From positions 3,828,965 through 3,892,964 of the forward strand of contig NC_020177.2 in assembly GCF_000224145.3 (NCBI RefSeq): a DNA stretch of 64,000 nucleotides. The letters are read 5' to 3'. Both the position numbers and the translations under genes were made by a program. This DNA comes from Ciona intestinalis. Taxonomy: Eukaryota > Chordata > Ascidiacea > Phlebobranchia > Cionidae. Shown one piece after another: positions 1 through 22,401 of this stretch (positions are counted from its first letter, which is position 1; every line of letters starts with the position of its first letter). The notes under the pieces are model-generated. The model was not told the origin of the DNA. It searched no databases and saw only the letters and a program-made list of their open reading frames with translations.

Positions 1-1439
1 TATAATTATCGTTACCACATTTTATATAAACAGAGGTTAAGAAACCGAGCAAAGAGAATCTCTACATCTTCGGAAATGGTAACCTAACCTTAATTTGTTG
101 TGTACATAACATTTTATGACTTTTATGCGAATTATGATAAATAATTATCCTCACTTGGCGAAGCCACCACTGTTGTTATACAGGTGTTCTCGGCTTTTGT
201 AAATATTTGTAAAGAACATAGTCAATAATCATTACATAAAAACTGAAGTGGTTACTTGCAAAACCTATACTAGGTAAACAACAGAGATTCATTGTCTTAT
301 TATGTACATATATTTGTTTTACAATAGGTGTTTCAGCTTATATTTACTTCTTAAGGCATTATTTTATTGAATTTACTGTTACATTATTTTGCATTTTTTG
401 CCTAATTTGCTGTTACTGAAACTTCTAAATAAATCTTACTGAATATATTATAGCATAACCACTTCATAATATGAATTTTACTAAGCCTACTATAACAGTT
501 TATTTAATACCTGCAATTGTACACCAAAAATTTTACTATTATCATATAAACCAAACTTTATCCTTTGATAAGCCTTTAGTTGCAATATGATCGTGTGATA
601 AAATCTCTTGGTTTACCTTGCTTTATTGAATTTAATAAAGTGTGGTATTTTATAAAAAATCCTTGGTTTTTCCTGCCTAAGGAGTTTAATATTGGTTCGT
701 ACTATAGTATTTTATAAAAGAGAAATTCCTTTGGGTGATTCTGGAAGGAGATAATCTTAACTTTTTGTGATCTATTAAACTGCCATTATGTAATAAAAAA
801 AATTTGTTGTTGTTTTACAGAAATGATTATGTTTTTATCTATTCATTCATGAAGACATTTGTTTAGTCATAAAACAAAAAGGGACGGAAAATGCTGTTTA
901 AACAAAGGGATATATATTTTTTTTTTACTTGGTATCACAATCCTTGATGAACTTTATTTAACATTGTTTGGTTTATATTTTCCATTATGCTGTGCTATCC
1001 TTTTTTACATTGCAGTTGTATTTTTGTTTCCAACATCCCGTCTGAAGCCTTTGTTGTTTTTGATCAAGTTTCTTTTATTATGGGACAATTTTTTATCATT
1101 TTATATGAACCCTTATGTTTGTGTGCTGTGCTATTATTTTACAATGCAATTTTGTGTTTGTTGTCCACCACATTCAGCATCGTGATCTCTGTTCTCTATG
1201 GGTATTTTTTTGTTTTCATATTATTTAGCAATCATACCTCTAAGTTAAAACCCTTGTGTTTAATAAATGCGCTTTATCACAGTGGCTAAATCGCTCACGA
1301 AACCAAAGGTTCTTATGTTACCGGGTGCTACGACGGGTAAAGCATTGTGCGCGTAGCTATATTAGTCCCAGGGCAAGGAACTTTATTTCAATCCAGTGGT
1401 CTCCAATGCGTTGTCCAAGTTTGACAACCATACGTGAAA

Positions 1440-1560
1440 ATACAATTACCCACAAAGTTGCACACATGTTACGTTCGGGCACTGGGTGTTAGAAATATGG
1501 CACGCGTGTTATAAAAGGTCGGAATTACGCGAGGATAAACAATCAGCATTTATTCCTATC
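1440..1560 (+). repeat. SINE tail fragment
   Basis: The stretch carries the words ACCCACAAAGTTGCACAC, a GGCAC motif, CACGCGTGTTATAAAA and GCGAGGATAAA in the same order as the tails of the copies near 2760, 18660, 46495 and 62085. It is diverged, so it is probably an old insertion. The tRNA-like head is not seen here. Confidence 0.5.
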
Positions 1561-1561
1561 T

Positions 1562-1771
1562 ACTATAGTAATACTGTGGAGTAAGGTAGAACATCTTCAG
1601 CAAATATTATTTAAATATCCTGATCTTGTTTTAACCAACTAGCAACGGTCTATAACTCTATGGGAATCGTAAGGATACGGTTTTATAATTCTTTGAATGT
1701 TCTATGTTTACTACCAAATGGGACAAGAAAATAGAATGAAAAGTGTGTCACATCTTCCCTACCCTGCTATA
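1562..1771. mobile_element. MITE copy 1 (GGGTAAGATGGGAC family)
   Basis: About 210 bp, with degenerate terminal inverted repeats (a TATAGTA... left end and ACCCTGCTATA right end). The internal core TTCTTTGAATGTTC...TTTACTACCAAATGGGAC is shared with the other copies in the window. It has no coding capacity. Confidence 0.75.
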
Positions 1772-2754
1772 AATTGCAATATTAAACTTTTGCTAAAAAA
1801 AGTTCGTTGGGTAAATTCCTCGAGGACCAAAGCTGTTACACCGAATGGCTGTATATCAATCAATGTAAATCATTTAAACTTTTCGTAAATTATTTAAATT
1901 TATCAACATTCGTAGTGGTATGCTGTTGTATACGGCACAAGCCAAGCGCGCAGCAAGTATAAACACACCGTGGTCCTGGGGCCACGAACGTTTACGCCGG
2001 TTTCATGGATATCACAGATCAAGATAAGAGTCCGGTCAAACTGGCTCTGTCCTGAAGAGAATTGAATGCATTGCTACAGTGGGTTAGCAGACCTAGCATA
2101 GCGGCGTAAATACAACAGGATGTCTTATACGTCGAAGCGACAAAACTAAATCGTATTTTAAGCTAGCCAGGATTTAATTAAAACCGATGTTAGGGCATTG
2201 TAATTCAGCGGTTACGGTAAGTACACATTTTATGAGCTACAACAAATTATGCTGCGATTAATTCATTAGAGAAAGAGAGATGATTAGTTTTAATTTGTCT
2301 TGATTAAGTGTTGGTATAATCATAATACTTGCTCATAAGAAAATTAATAAAGTATGAACGAGCTAGGCCGCACACTACGATATTTACATTGTTAGTTGTA
2401 TTAAGCTAAATTCCTGCGCCGAATTACGAGGAAACAGTATCGGTAAATCCCGTTCAAAACTAATAATTACTATGCGGGCGCCTGCAGAAACGTGCGCCTT
2501 GTCGTTACATGAGAAATCCAGACTACAAGCTGTTGGGTTATGTGCTATGCAGCTGGAGAGTTAAACTAATTGATTCTAATTCGACGCGTTGTACTAGCTG
2601 ATACCCTTCACGGTGGTGGTCATTCATTTCGTAGTGTCTAATATGAGGTTTCAAAGCGGAGTAATTGGAAACGTGTCATCTATTTTGGTTTAGGTCATAT
2701 ATTTAGTAATACTTAGGGCATTTTATTTAAAAAAAGTTTTACTGGGTAGATAAA

Positions 2755-2892
2755 AAGCCAAGTTCACCAACAAAGTTACATACGTGGAAATTCGTAAGCT
2801 GGCACGAGGTGTATGAAACAGAACACCCGTGTTTTATAACGACTATTTTCTGACAATGCGAGGATAAAGCAAGTTATATTCATCAACTTTGA
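2755..2892 (+). repeat. SINE tail fragment
   Basis: It contains CAACAAAGTTACATACGTGG, CGTAAGCTGGCACGAGGTGT and GAACACCCGTGTT, matching the SINE tails near 18660 and 62085. The tRNA-like head is missing, so it is a truncated copy or the 3' half of a composite element. Confidence 0.6.
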
Positions 2893-3153
2893 AGGGCTAC
2901 AGTAGATGAGAATGGTGTAGCAGGTAATGTCAGTGTACAATAGCATGGCTTGACTTGTTTGTTTTGGTGGGATATCAACGGATTAAATTAGAGCTAACGT
3001 TATAGCAGGTCTCACTTCAGACGACTGTTATAAACTACGGCATAAACAGTTGATATATTATTGGTGATACATCACGGCGATTACTCTCGGTTTTTGCGGG
3101 GATGTTGTTACACTACACGTGAGAAAAGAGTAGATTGCGGAACGTGTTTAATA

Positions 3154-3335
3154 TATAGTAGAGTGGGGGAAGATGGGACACCTTTTCATTCTATTTTCTN
3201 NNNNNNNNNNNNNNNNNNNNNNNNNNNNNNNNNNNNNNNNNNNNNNNNNTAAACCGTTGTTAATTCTTTAAAACATGATCGGGATATTTGTATTATGTGC
3301 TAAAAGTGTTTCATCTTCTCCCCACCCCACTATAT
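3154..3335. mobile_element. MITE copy 2, interrupted by a gap
   Basis: The left terminal repeat reads TAGTAGAGTGGGGGAAGATG and the right one ends CCCACCCCACTATATA. The middle is replaced by the 50-N gap. The position of the gap inside a high-copy repeat suggests that the repeat broke the assembly. Confidence 0.8.
3200..3249. other. Assembly gap (50 N)
   Basis: A run of exactly 50 N, probably a fixed-size scaffold gap. It lies inside a MITE copy. Confidence 0.95.
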
Positions 3336-4959
3336 AAATATGTTTGTGTGTGTGCTTTTAACGTTTATACAAAGAAACCACAGATTGTAGTGTATTTAAA
3401 ACTTATTTGACGATAAATATATGAACGTGAGAATTAGTCAAAAAAAGTTGCGGGTTCTGGTTTTTGCGTAAACAGTTTAAAATGTTACGTGCAGTTTAGT
3501 TTAGCATTTACATAAATAAATATATATAATTGCTAATTATGATATGGTTTGTCTATATGTGATGTAACCTTTACGTGTAAATTGTTTGAACAGGTTAAGC
3601 TGATACAGTGATGTATGTATAAAATCATCGGCGTTTCTCCGTTCAGTAATCACCTATATACGGCAAATATGGCAACTGTGGCGTAAATTCCAGATCCTTG
3701 ACGAACTATTCTCCGTAAAATCTCAATTATTTATAAAATATGACAGAAATTAGATGTTATTCACCTAATAATTAAACTACTTAAAACCGACAAAATTTTA
3801 CGTTGGAAATTTTGGTGAATAATTTCAACGTCCTATTAATTGCGAATAAATCTAACTCATACTATTTAAATTGATAAGACCATCATCGGAAAGCAGACTG
3901 AATATTATTTCTCATAATCATAACCTATACTGATTGGTAATATCCGGGTTGACTGTAATCAACTACATTCTTGTCGCTTTAACTCAATTAAGATCTCGCA
4001 TTACGCGTAATATTCGGCTACTAAATTTGACTTCTCCCTTAACTACTACAATTATAATTCTAGCTCGTTTGTCTTTGTCATATTTGGTTACTGTAATAAA
4101 TATTGCAGGTGTTTCGTCAGTTTCATTTAAAGCGATCATAGGCTAACCGCTGGTCTATTTCTTGTAGACTATATATGGTATTACCTTTTGGTTTTTAGTT
4201 TTTGATGGTCATACAAATGCCACGGTAAAAAGGAATATTAACGAGTTTAATTTACCTTTTTTAATATTCCAGCTTTTATATTTGTGATTTAGCTAAAAAA
4301 ATCTGCGTTTAAAAGATATAAATAATTGTAGACTTTGACGTTGGCCCGCTGTAAGTGAATATCTGGTTTATTGCTTTAATTTAAACTAAAAGTTGTTTTT
4401 GTTATACATTGATAGAGTATTAGGTTTGGCAATTTGTATTGTGTGATCTTTTTCGCAGCTTTATCAAATCCTTTTTTTGGCAGAAACATCGTGTGGTGTT
4501 TTATAATGGAGCACGAATCGCCGTAAATATCTCCAAAAGGTTTGAGTCTTTTGAGACCAATGCGGTAACATGTTGTTGCTATAAAAACATAACAGCGACT
4601 AATGCAATAATTGGAAGATACTTTTAAGATAAAAAGGATTCCTACAAAATCACGTTCACATTAACTCGTTATGTTTTCCCACCCCGAGGATAGGGCATGC
4701 CATTAAACCGGTGAAAATAACAGGATCCCGTAAACCGCAACGCGTTATGTTACGTTCGCGTCTCAGCGACCTTGCCCGAGGCCGCCAGTCTTTACTCTGC
4801 AACGTTATAACATTGAAACGCCGAATTTAACAATTTCGTAAACGAAAGCTGTGCAAAATAATAAAGACTTGGTTTTTCATTCTGTGCCCAGTATGTGTTC
4901 CTGTCGTCAAAAAGCTTGAAACTTAGCATGAATCTCAAAACGCAAAAAATGATAGGATT

Positions 4960-5147
4960 GTAGGGTAAGATAGGGCACTTTTACCACGTAATATCTAAAT
5001 ATTTTGATCGCGTTTTTAACCATTAACAACAGTATCTGCGGGTTGTGAGGATATGGTTTTATAATTTTTCGAATGTTCTTTCTTTACTACCAAATGGAAA
5101 GAGAAAATAGAATGAAAAGGTGTCCCATCTCCCCCCCACCCTGCTAT
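4960..5147. mobile_element. MITE copy 3
   Basis: The left end is GTAGGGTAAGATAGGGCAC and the right end is CCCATCTCCCCCCCACCCTG. The core TTTACTACCAAATGG is present. The length is near the family norm of about 190 bp. Confidence 0.8.
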
Positions 5148-5994
5148 CTTTACAGCTCAAGTGACTGTAGTTACCACAAGTTTATCTCGAATTGACCTAA
5201 ATAAGCGCTTGCCTTCTTATTACTGCATCGTTACCTGTGACAGTTACACTAGGTTCGCAATTTCAACGACGTATAATTTTCGAATGTAAAATCCGAAAAA
5301 TACAGATACTTTTAGATAAGGTTTACCAGCAAGAATCATAACGAATTCGGTAGTTCGTTTGCCACTCATGATCGACGTTTACAGCGAATATAGCTTGAAA
5401 ACGGGAGGTGTGCTTATTAATCCTACCCCGGGGGCATCAAGCCTTCTTGGCGGCTTCAAACGTCGCTAAACTCGGGGATAAGCGGCATGCTCGCCCGTGA
5501 CTATTGTTTTGCGCTGCCGATCCGCCAGGATGTTTTGTTAATTGAGGTCTTAGCTGTGTAATAGGCCGACAATAACCGGCAAGCGCTTCCGTATTAAAAG
5601 CAGGTCTATTATCGGGAACATAATTATATGGAACGCTGTTCCGTTACTAATTAAAATAGTTAAACGGCTTGAAAATGAGCTATTTCAAGTCTCGTATAAA
5701 AACTTCAATGTTGTATTCTAAGAATGCTAGACGCCGAATTAATCCTGCTATTTATAACATTATATGTAATACAGCTTCCAGTTCCTTCATTCGGATGTAC
5801 GTTAACAACACTTGTTTATTTCAGAGTTAGATAAACATAAATCGGTGTTCTGTAAAGCTATTTTTGTTGATTCTTGACCACCTGGACCTGTCTTCACTTA
5901 ATATACGAATGGCGGCTTGGATTCAAAAAATCGCCAAGTGTGTTTTCTCTTGATGTAAAACCTCCAAGGTTTTTAGGGCAAGTTTAGTGAAGAA

Positions 5995-8900
5995 ATGCAA
6001 CGACCCTGGGTGTACGAGTTCGCGCTGCTGTGTTGCATCATTTTACTGAGAGTTGGTTTAACGAAATCTGTAAAACTACCATGTCAACAGCGTTATTCAG
6101 GTATATGAATGTATTTGTAGAGTAAGATAGGAAACCATTATAAATCCCATACAGCCTAAACGGGATTTTTTACCATCAACAAAGCTTTTTTACAGTAGCT
6201 GGGCAATGGTTATAGAATTCTGTAAATATTCTTTGTTTACTACTAATTGGGACAAAAAAACAAATAAAAACATGTTCCATTTTACCCCCGCCTCACTATA
6301 CTATAGGATCTCCTATATATGTATTTTACCTACATGAAATCCAACTTATACGCTTCATTCAGAAGTTGCCACAAGCGGATTCGCCACCACGTTCAGCACC
6401 ACCACCACCCAAGCCACGACAACAACTATACACAGCCAAGTCACGCTTGCCCCATCCTACGTGAAGGCTAACCTGTGCTGTGGGTCACGACCTTTTAACT
6501 CTGACGTTGGTGTGTGTTGCATGGGGAGGGTCCTTCGAAAAAGTACGAGACGATGTTGCCTTGATGGGAAGCATGCTCCCTCAGAAAGCAGATGGTAATG
6601 ATGAATGTAACTTATAATGTGTAGTATAAGATGTAACACTGTTAGCACCTAAACCCCATATTTGCTAACCCCTTTAGCAATTGGGTATACCGTTATAGCA
6701 CCTATAAGCTCCATAATTTATAATCGTGTTTTTAACAATTAAAAAACGCTCTTTTATTGTCGCAAAACACACGCTTTTTTACGATAAAACTGTAACGCAA
6801 GTAGGTATATTAAAGTTTAGAAACGACGGCAAAATGTATGTTAAGCATGTTGCGTTCAAGACCACGATGTAAAACGATTGTAAGATTATGCATAGAATGC
6901 TTAGTTATCGGAGTATAATGTATTACTGTCTGCTATGTATTTTGCACGATATATTTGCCCTGAATATACGACAGATGATGCGATAATCATAATGTCATCG
7001 TCGTAGCCATGCCGCGGGTTAGAACATGAGAGTGTCGTGACAGGTTGCGAGTCTTCATCCCCCATTAAGGATACTGGATACCCACCGTATATAAGAAGTA
7101 TTAGAAGGATAGGGAGGCGCTTAAAAACTCATTATACTTGAAGTTTAAATTTGCCATTTTTGTAAGGTGCCATCAACAGCCCTCGTATGGTTGTGTTCTA
7201 GAGGCGATTCTGTAGTGTGAGGTGGATACTTTTAGCACATAATATCCCATACGCCCCATTCGTGTTTTAACAACTAACATAAAAATTCTTTGTTTACTTA
7301 AAATACAATCTTAACCTTATCTATACTGTATAATATATATCCATACAAGTTTCGTCTTCGAAACTTCTGATTAGATTCAATCAAAACAACTTTCATGTTA
7401 CAAAACACCTTCGTTTATTTGCTCAGGCAGAGCTTGGAGCAAGCCCGAAATTAAACTTCGATTAGAAAACGCGTATTTTTGCAACTGATATAACACTATT
7501 ACTTGTCGTAAAATTATAATTCACTATCTCTCATACTTGTGCGAAAACTCGTTAACTGGGAAATGATTTTTGGACATTATTTCATTTCTACATGTATATA
7601 TGTATATGCGGTGCGTGTGAAAGTTGCTTACAAATTGCGCGGAGGTTTTAAAACAGCAAATTATCAAATTAATATCTGATCAACGGTAGATACGAACAAA
7701 CTCGTTTCACTTATTAATACACCTGTGGTTGGAACAAAGACTTGCAAAACTGCTTTAAGTAGTTAGTGCAATGTTATTTATATTTGGAAAAAAATGTACA
7801 TAAATTGATAGAACTTATTTTGTTCCATTCATATAACAAAGACATTATACCGATTCATATTTTTCTTCCAGCTTTTGCTATCCGTCTTCTATTTGGGTAA
7901 CAGACGAGATTGACCATTTGTCTGGGATAGAGATTCAGTTTACAAGCTTGATAGAAGAGATGGATGCCACGATAGAACCGCTGCGAGAGTAAGATAACTG
8001 TATGAACTAATAATTTGCTGGGTGAATGAATAGATGTAACCTATTTATCCTAGCGGGCAACGCCAACAGTCCTATACCAAGAGTGCTCCGTTTCTTGCAT
8101 TAAGTGCCAATAAATTATGTCCTTATTCTGTTACTTTATCGTCAATTTTAGCGGAAAATTATTTGATATTGATATGTTTTAAATGCTCGTATAAATATCA
8201 CCCTGGCATAAAATAGATATAAGTAGAATGGGGGAAGATGGGACAACTTTTGCGCTTTTTTTATTTTTTTTATAACATCCAAATATCCTGGTCGTGTTTT
8301 AAACAATTAACAACGGTCTATGAGAGTCTTGAGCATATAGTTTTACAATTCTTTGAATGTTCCTTGTTTACTACCACATGGGACGAGAAAATAGAGTTAA
8401 AATGTGTCCCAACTTCCCCCATCCTACTATAAACGTCATTCCATATTTTAGGCAAATGGTTGCAGCAGAAGAACACATCGAGTTCCTAGATTCAAAAGCG
8501 AACTCTCTTTATCAAGAATTCCTGGTCCATATTAACATGACGAGAAACAGGGATCCTGCTGAGGCAGAATATATTACTGAACTGGTAAGATTTTAATAGA
8601 AAACATCTGCAAATTCTAGGTGGCCACAATGATACTCACGTAGTTATCAATCACCAAAAAAGTGCAATCGTGGTAGCTTGTAAGCAGACACGCTATATAG
8701 TAGGTGTATAAGGAATATAGAGAATCCTGCGACTGCTGCACGCCAGCCTCGCCATGATAAATATTTGTCATTCATTCAATCAAAGCGGACCGAAACACCT
8801 TTAGTTTAGGTATTGTCCCGATCAACTCTAAAAATGTAACAAACATTAACCAAATTTGGCCTTGTTATTTAAATGTGTTGTTCAAGGTACTCTATACCAT

Positions 8901-10912
8901 ATAAGCTCTCCTGAGTGACTCAGTAATGTCAATAAAGTTCAGTTTCGAGCCCAAATATTATTATTCATCGTTAAGCTTATTGTGATTCAACGCTAATTGT
9001 TTGTCTTTATCTATGAAATAATCAGTCCGTGCGTCTTGTGGCAAGGAAAGCTCTTTAAGTGTATATTTTCACAAACACTCGTCGCAAATATACCGCGTTT
9101 CGTATAGGTTAAACTTGTGCGTTACGACGACAATTCGTAACCGAGCTAACCATAGGAAAGCGTAAGCAATGTTGCAGTATTGAACTGCAACTTTTATTGG
9201 AGCTATTCTAACGGATCCACAAAACGCCTATTGAATTAAAAACGAAGTATTGCTTGGGAAGTGGGATTTTCAATTTGTTAGATACATGTCAATTTGGGAG
9301 CTTCAATCAATGCTTTGCAGGTTCTTTTCGAAAATAGTTATCTTAGTTACTACTTTTATAGATATCCTTTCTTGTTGCAAATGAGGCGAACGTTGAAAAC
9401 GCTCGAAAGCGGTTAGGAGCTCTTGAAAAGGAGTCCATGGAGCTTTTGGATGCTGTCGTCCAGTCGGAGGAAGAAGAATACTCTCAAACATCATCCCAAA
9501 CCACGAGGACAACGGATGTCCTCACACACTCCTCACTCCGGAGGTTGCGAAGAGAAATACAGACGATGAACACGACGGTGGAGACGGCGGAGAAGCTGAT
9601 GGACATTGTAAATGACTTTGTTTGTTTCCACAAGCACTGTGGTCGATATTATAAAATGTTATTTATTTAGAAACCATTTGAATCTCAATCAAATTCTAAA
9701 AACTGTAGGTTAGTTCAGATAACAAAGCATTTAAATTTATGGAAATCTGGGCTTAAAGTCTTCGCAACTACCAGAACGCTGTTCCAGAAGTTAAAATTAT
9801 TTATTAATCTTTTTGAACGGCATTCCGACTAAAATCCAGTTGTAGGCATGGCGTATCACTACACGATAAGCCTAAACAAATCAAATGTAAATATGAGATA
9901 ACTTGTTTTGCAGGTTCGGCAAGAAATCGAACAAAATCTTCCCGTCCCAGAATTCAATCGCCAAGAAGCGATCAGGCTCACCATAGAACGACAGAACGTT
10001 CTAATGAACATTACTCGTGAGAATAGGGCACTTTCTGAGCTCCGGAACCGAGTTCAAATCCTAACTCGCATCCAAAACATTCTTAGAGCAGATCGGGACT
10101 TGCTCGTTAACCTCCGACAGTTCTTGGATTCTCTTCTTGATCTTGTTCTTCAGATGGAGGCGGCTGATCGGGAAGAGAACCAGGAATTTGAAGAGGAAGT
10201 ATTAAGGAAGAGGCGCAAAAGAGCAGCTGGGAGTATTGTCGATGCATTAGATCTTCTTCTTAATCCGGATGGAAACAAAATCATCACTAGTCCTCTTCCT
10301 GATGAAAATATTTTAGTCCCGGAGAACGGGAACCATCATAATGATGTAAACCAAACCTCAAACCCGACTTCATCATCTGGTGAGACCGGGATTCGAACCT
10401 CAACTACTGCACGAACAACCTCATCACCGCCTCCTGCTCCACCGACTGCGCGACCGTGCGATTTTTCACCGTGGGAAAGATACACCGCTACTTTCTTGCA
10501 GCGGGCAAACTTGGTCGCTATCGACCTTGAAGAACTGGGCGCGCCTAGCGAAACCGCGGAGGGCGAAAGCACTGAAGGCGAAACAATGACTGCTAGCAGG
10601 AGCAGTCGAACCGAGAATCATTATTTTGCGACACGATCCGGTACACAGGTGCTGCCGGAAACGGAAACGAACTCTGCTAACTCGCAGAGTAGAAGCTCGA
10701 GGCGACGAAGAGACTTATCGTTACACGTACCTAGCCGAAAGCTGCGTTTATCTCTAGAATGCTCCCGTCAGTTCCGACAGGGTGCGTTCTTTTGGTTTCG
10801 AGAATTTAGGAAATACGGTCTTGCAAAGCGGGACAAAAAAATGTTTCGACGCGTTTTGTCAACCGCTGCAAAACATACCTCAAATCTGCTGTGCAAGAAT
10901 ATTAGCTACTGA
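5995..10912 (+). CDS. Secreted galaxin-like module plus coiled-coil protein, 6 exons
   Basis: Exons are 5995-6100, 6363-6594, 7872-7988, 8452-8584, 9362-9607 and 9914-10912; all phases join, giving about 610 aa. The ATG at 5995 opens a signal peptide (residues 1-24, core FALLCCIILL). A Thr-rich stretch (about 44-57) precedes a cysteine module with three CC pairs at 74-75, 87-88 and 100-101 in the pattern CCGSRPFN...CC.G...CC, then C113 and C115. This spacing resembles the galaxin repeats of coral exoskeleton protein. Residues 125-380 are rich in E, R, L and Q and look like an alpha-helical coiled coil. RKRRKR (376-381) and RRRR (541-544) could be furin-type cleavage sites. The tail is Ser/Thr-rich, then basic, with no transmembrane segment. 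A secreted, perhaps matrix or tunic-associated role is inference. No orthologue was recognised, so no symbol is given. MITEs sit in introns 1 and 3. Confidence 0.75.
6116..6300. mobile_element. MITE copy 4, in intron 1 of the coiled-coil gene
   Basis: The left end is GTAGAGTAAGATAGG and the right end is CATTTTACCCCCGCCTCACTATA. It fills most of the 262-bp intron between exons 1 and 2, beginning only about 15 bp after the donor site. Confidence 0.75.
7200..7300. mobile_element. Possible MITE left-end remnant
   Basis: The string TGTAGTGTGAGGTGGATACTTTTAGCAC followed by a CCCATACGCCCCAT segment resembles the left half of the local MITE family. No right end was found, and this is a weak match. 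Confidence 0.3.
8221..8431. mobile_element. MITE copy 5, abutting a splice acceptor
   Basis: The left end is AGTAGAATGGGGGAAGATGG and the right end is CCCCCATCCTACTATA. It is a full-length copy of about 210 bp. Its right edge lies about 20 bp before exon 4 (8452) of the galaxin-like/coiled-coil gene, so the acceptor polypyrimidine and branch region lie inside or beside the element. Confidence 0.8.
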
Positions 10913-12061
10913 CAAGAGCCTCGACGTCGTTTCAACAAATACAGAAGCTCAGTTTAAAGATAACAGCAACAAAATAATATCCACACCATCTTTTAGCAAA
11001 TTAGATTTAATCGCTTAAGATTCCTTTTCTTCAGCAGGATTTGAAATCAAAGATGAAATAACTAGTTGTTATCTTCATTTCCACCATAAAAATGCCATAA
11101 CCAGTACCATTTGCTTTATTTTTTTTTTCTCACGAGAACTTTCTCTGCTCAGCGTAGTTGCGGGTTGTTTTAAGCAAATGTTTTATCCAGATAGTTGACT
11201 CATTATTTATGCCATGAGCATATTGTTTGTCTGCTTCCTTTCCTTTTTAGATCATTTTAATTGGATGTAAGCCTACTCTGTGCCTCCATATACCAGCCTA
11301 CTGTACCTTTCTCATTCAAACATGTTAGTTTGCAACATTCGTTGAGAAAAATGAAATAAGGTATTCGGCAAGTGTTATAACTTGACTGATAAGAAACAAA
11401 ATTTGATTCTTCATATAGTAGGTTGGGGGAAGACGGGACACCTTTTGCACTTAATAACCAACTACGCTGATCGTGTTTTAGGGTTCGATCATTAAAACCG
11501 ATGTATGGGAGTCGTGGGTTTATAATTATTTAAATGTTCTTTGTTTACTACAAAATGGGTTAAGAAAATAGAATGAAAAGGCATCCCATCTCCCCGCACC
11601 CTATATGGGCTATAACTCTTTTCCTTCTCCTTTGTACCAGTTATACTTTTTCCTCTCTGCTGTCGTAGTCAACATTAGTCTAAATGTTAACACCTACAGT
11701 ACTTTGCTCATGTTCTGAAGAATTTAAACTCGATTTAAATTGTCGTCGTTCATCTAATAGTATATTCAAGTTTTGTGCAGCGCTTATATAATCAAGTATA
11801 TGTACAACGTCAAGAGATTTATAGATTCAGCCGTTTTTTGTGCTAAGGATACAGATCATAAATGTGGAATGAAGTTTTGTCATAAACACTTCTCAAAATG
11901 GCCAACTTCTACTTACGGGTACTGTCAGCAATTTTCGAATTGGTGTCTTATACAATTTTACAGTTAACAGTAAGATAAATAGAGAAAAAAGTCAATACAT
12001 TTTACAACATAACAACCAGAGTACACTGCTGTACAATCGTTCAAAAACACCCCATGCTATT
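10913..12061. other. Convergent intergenic stretch with one MITE
   Basis: This lies between the 3' end of the plus-strand coiled-coil gene and the 3' end of the minus-strand FSTL gene, so it should hold both 3' UTRs. A MITE copy sits at 11414-11606. A T-run near 11118-11130 is visible. No other coding signal was seen. Confidence 0.6.
11414..11606. mobile_element. MITE copy 6
   Basis: The left end is TATAGTAGGTTGGGGGAAGA and the right end is CCATCTCCCCGCACCCTATA. The core GTTCTTTGTTTACTAC is intact. Confidence 0.8.
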
Positions 12062-21765
<9,704 letters not shown>

Positions 21766-22209
21766 TTTCTACTTTCTATTGAAACATTGATCATTTTTAG
21801 ATATATATACTTTCTAGTTTTAAACCTTAAAACTGTAGCCTCTATACTTCCATGATAACTTAAATAGATTTACTTAAATTGTATACACTATGTAGTAACT
21901 CTGTCTGTATATTATATAGTGAGTGCACTGGAGGGTTTATGGACCTCTCGCATGCCACCACCCAAATATATGCTTTGTTGCGCAATCATGGGTGCGGGGA
22001 ATGGGAACATATGGTGTTTCCTTCTTTTCTTTTTCTGATCGACCTGCAGCGCGCTATGCAGTTCCTTCTCTTCCCTTGAGGTCGAATGCAGATGCCTTTT
22101 TCGACTTTTCAGCGCACGAAAAATCGATATTCCCATTACCAAAATCCCCGCCTTTGCATTTCAAAAGATGAGACCTGATTTTAGTAAAGCTGTAAACAAG
22201 ACCAACGTA

Positions 22210-22401
22210 TATAGTACTGTGGGGGGAAATAGGATAGCGTTAGCACTTATAAATTCTACATTTTCTTATCGTGTTTTTATCAATTTATAACGCCATTTGA
22301 GTCGTGTGGATATGGTTATATTTTTATGTTTAAATATTCTTTGTTTACCACCAAACGGAAGGAGAACAGAGAATGTCCTATCTTACCCCAACATTTTCTA
22401 T
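22210..22401. mobile_element. MITE copy 11
   Basis: The left end is TATAGTACTGTGGGGGGAAA and the right end is CTATCTTACCCCAACATTTT. The core ATTCTTTGTTTACCACCAAA is present. Confidence 0.75.

Larger units (their letters stand above)
1..5994. other. Gene-free stretch with repeat debris
   Basis: No exon chain with matching splice phases could be built on either strand. The reading frames present are short, T-rich or start at non-ATG codons. The stretch holds three MITE copies (near 1562, 3154 and 4960), two SINE-tail fragments (near 1440 and 2760) and a 50-base N gap. The last few hundred bases must include the promoter of the gene that starts at 5995, but no clear TATA box was recognised. Confidence 0.6.

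Noticed and set aside
859-1289. Overlapping plus-strand frames of about 100 codons
   Set aside because: Very T-rich sequence gives hydrophobic runs in more than one frame, with no splice partners, domain or start context; typical chance frames in AT-rich DNA.
3934-4146. A 70-codon plus-strand frame
   Set aside because: No ATG start at the given position, no domain, and no phase-matched neighbour exon.
21912-22171. Opposing frames of 76 and 82 codons
   Set aside because: They overlap on both strands, have no domain and no exon partners; one is likely the shadow of the other, and neither has support.
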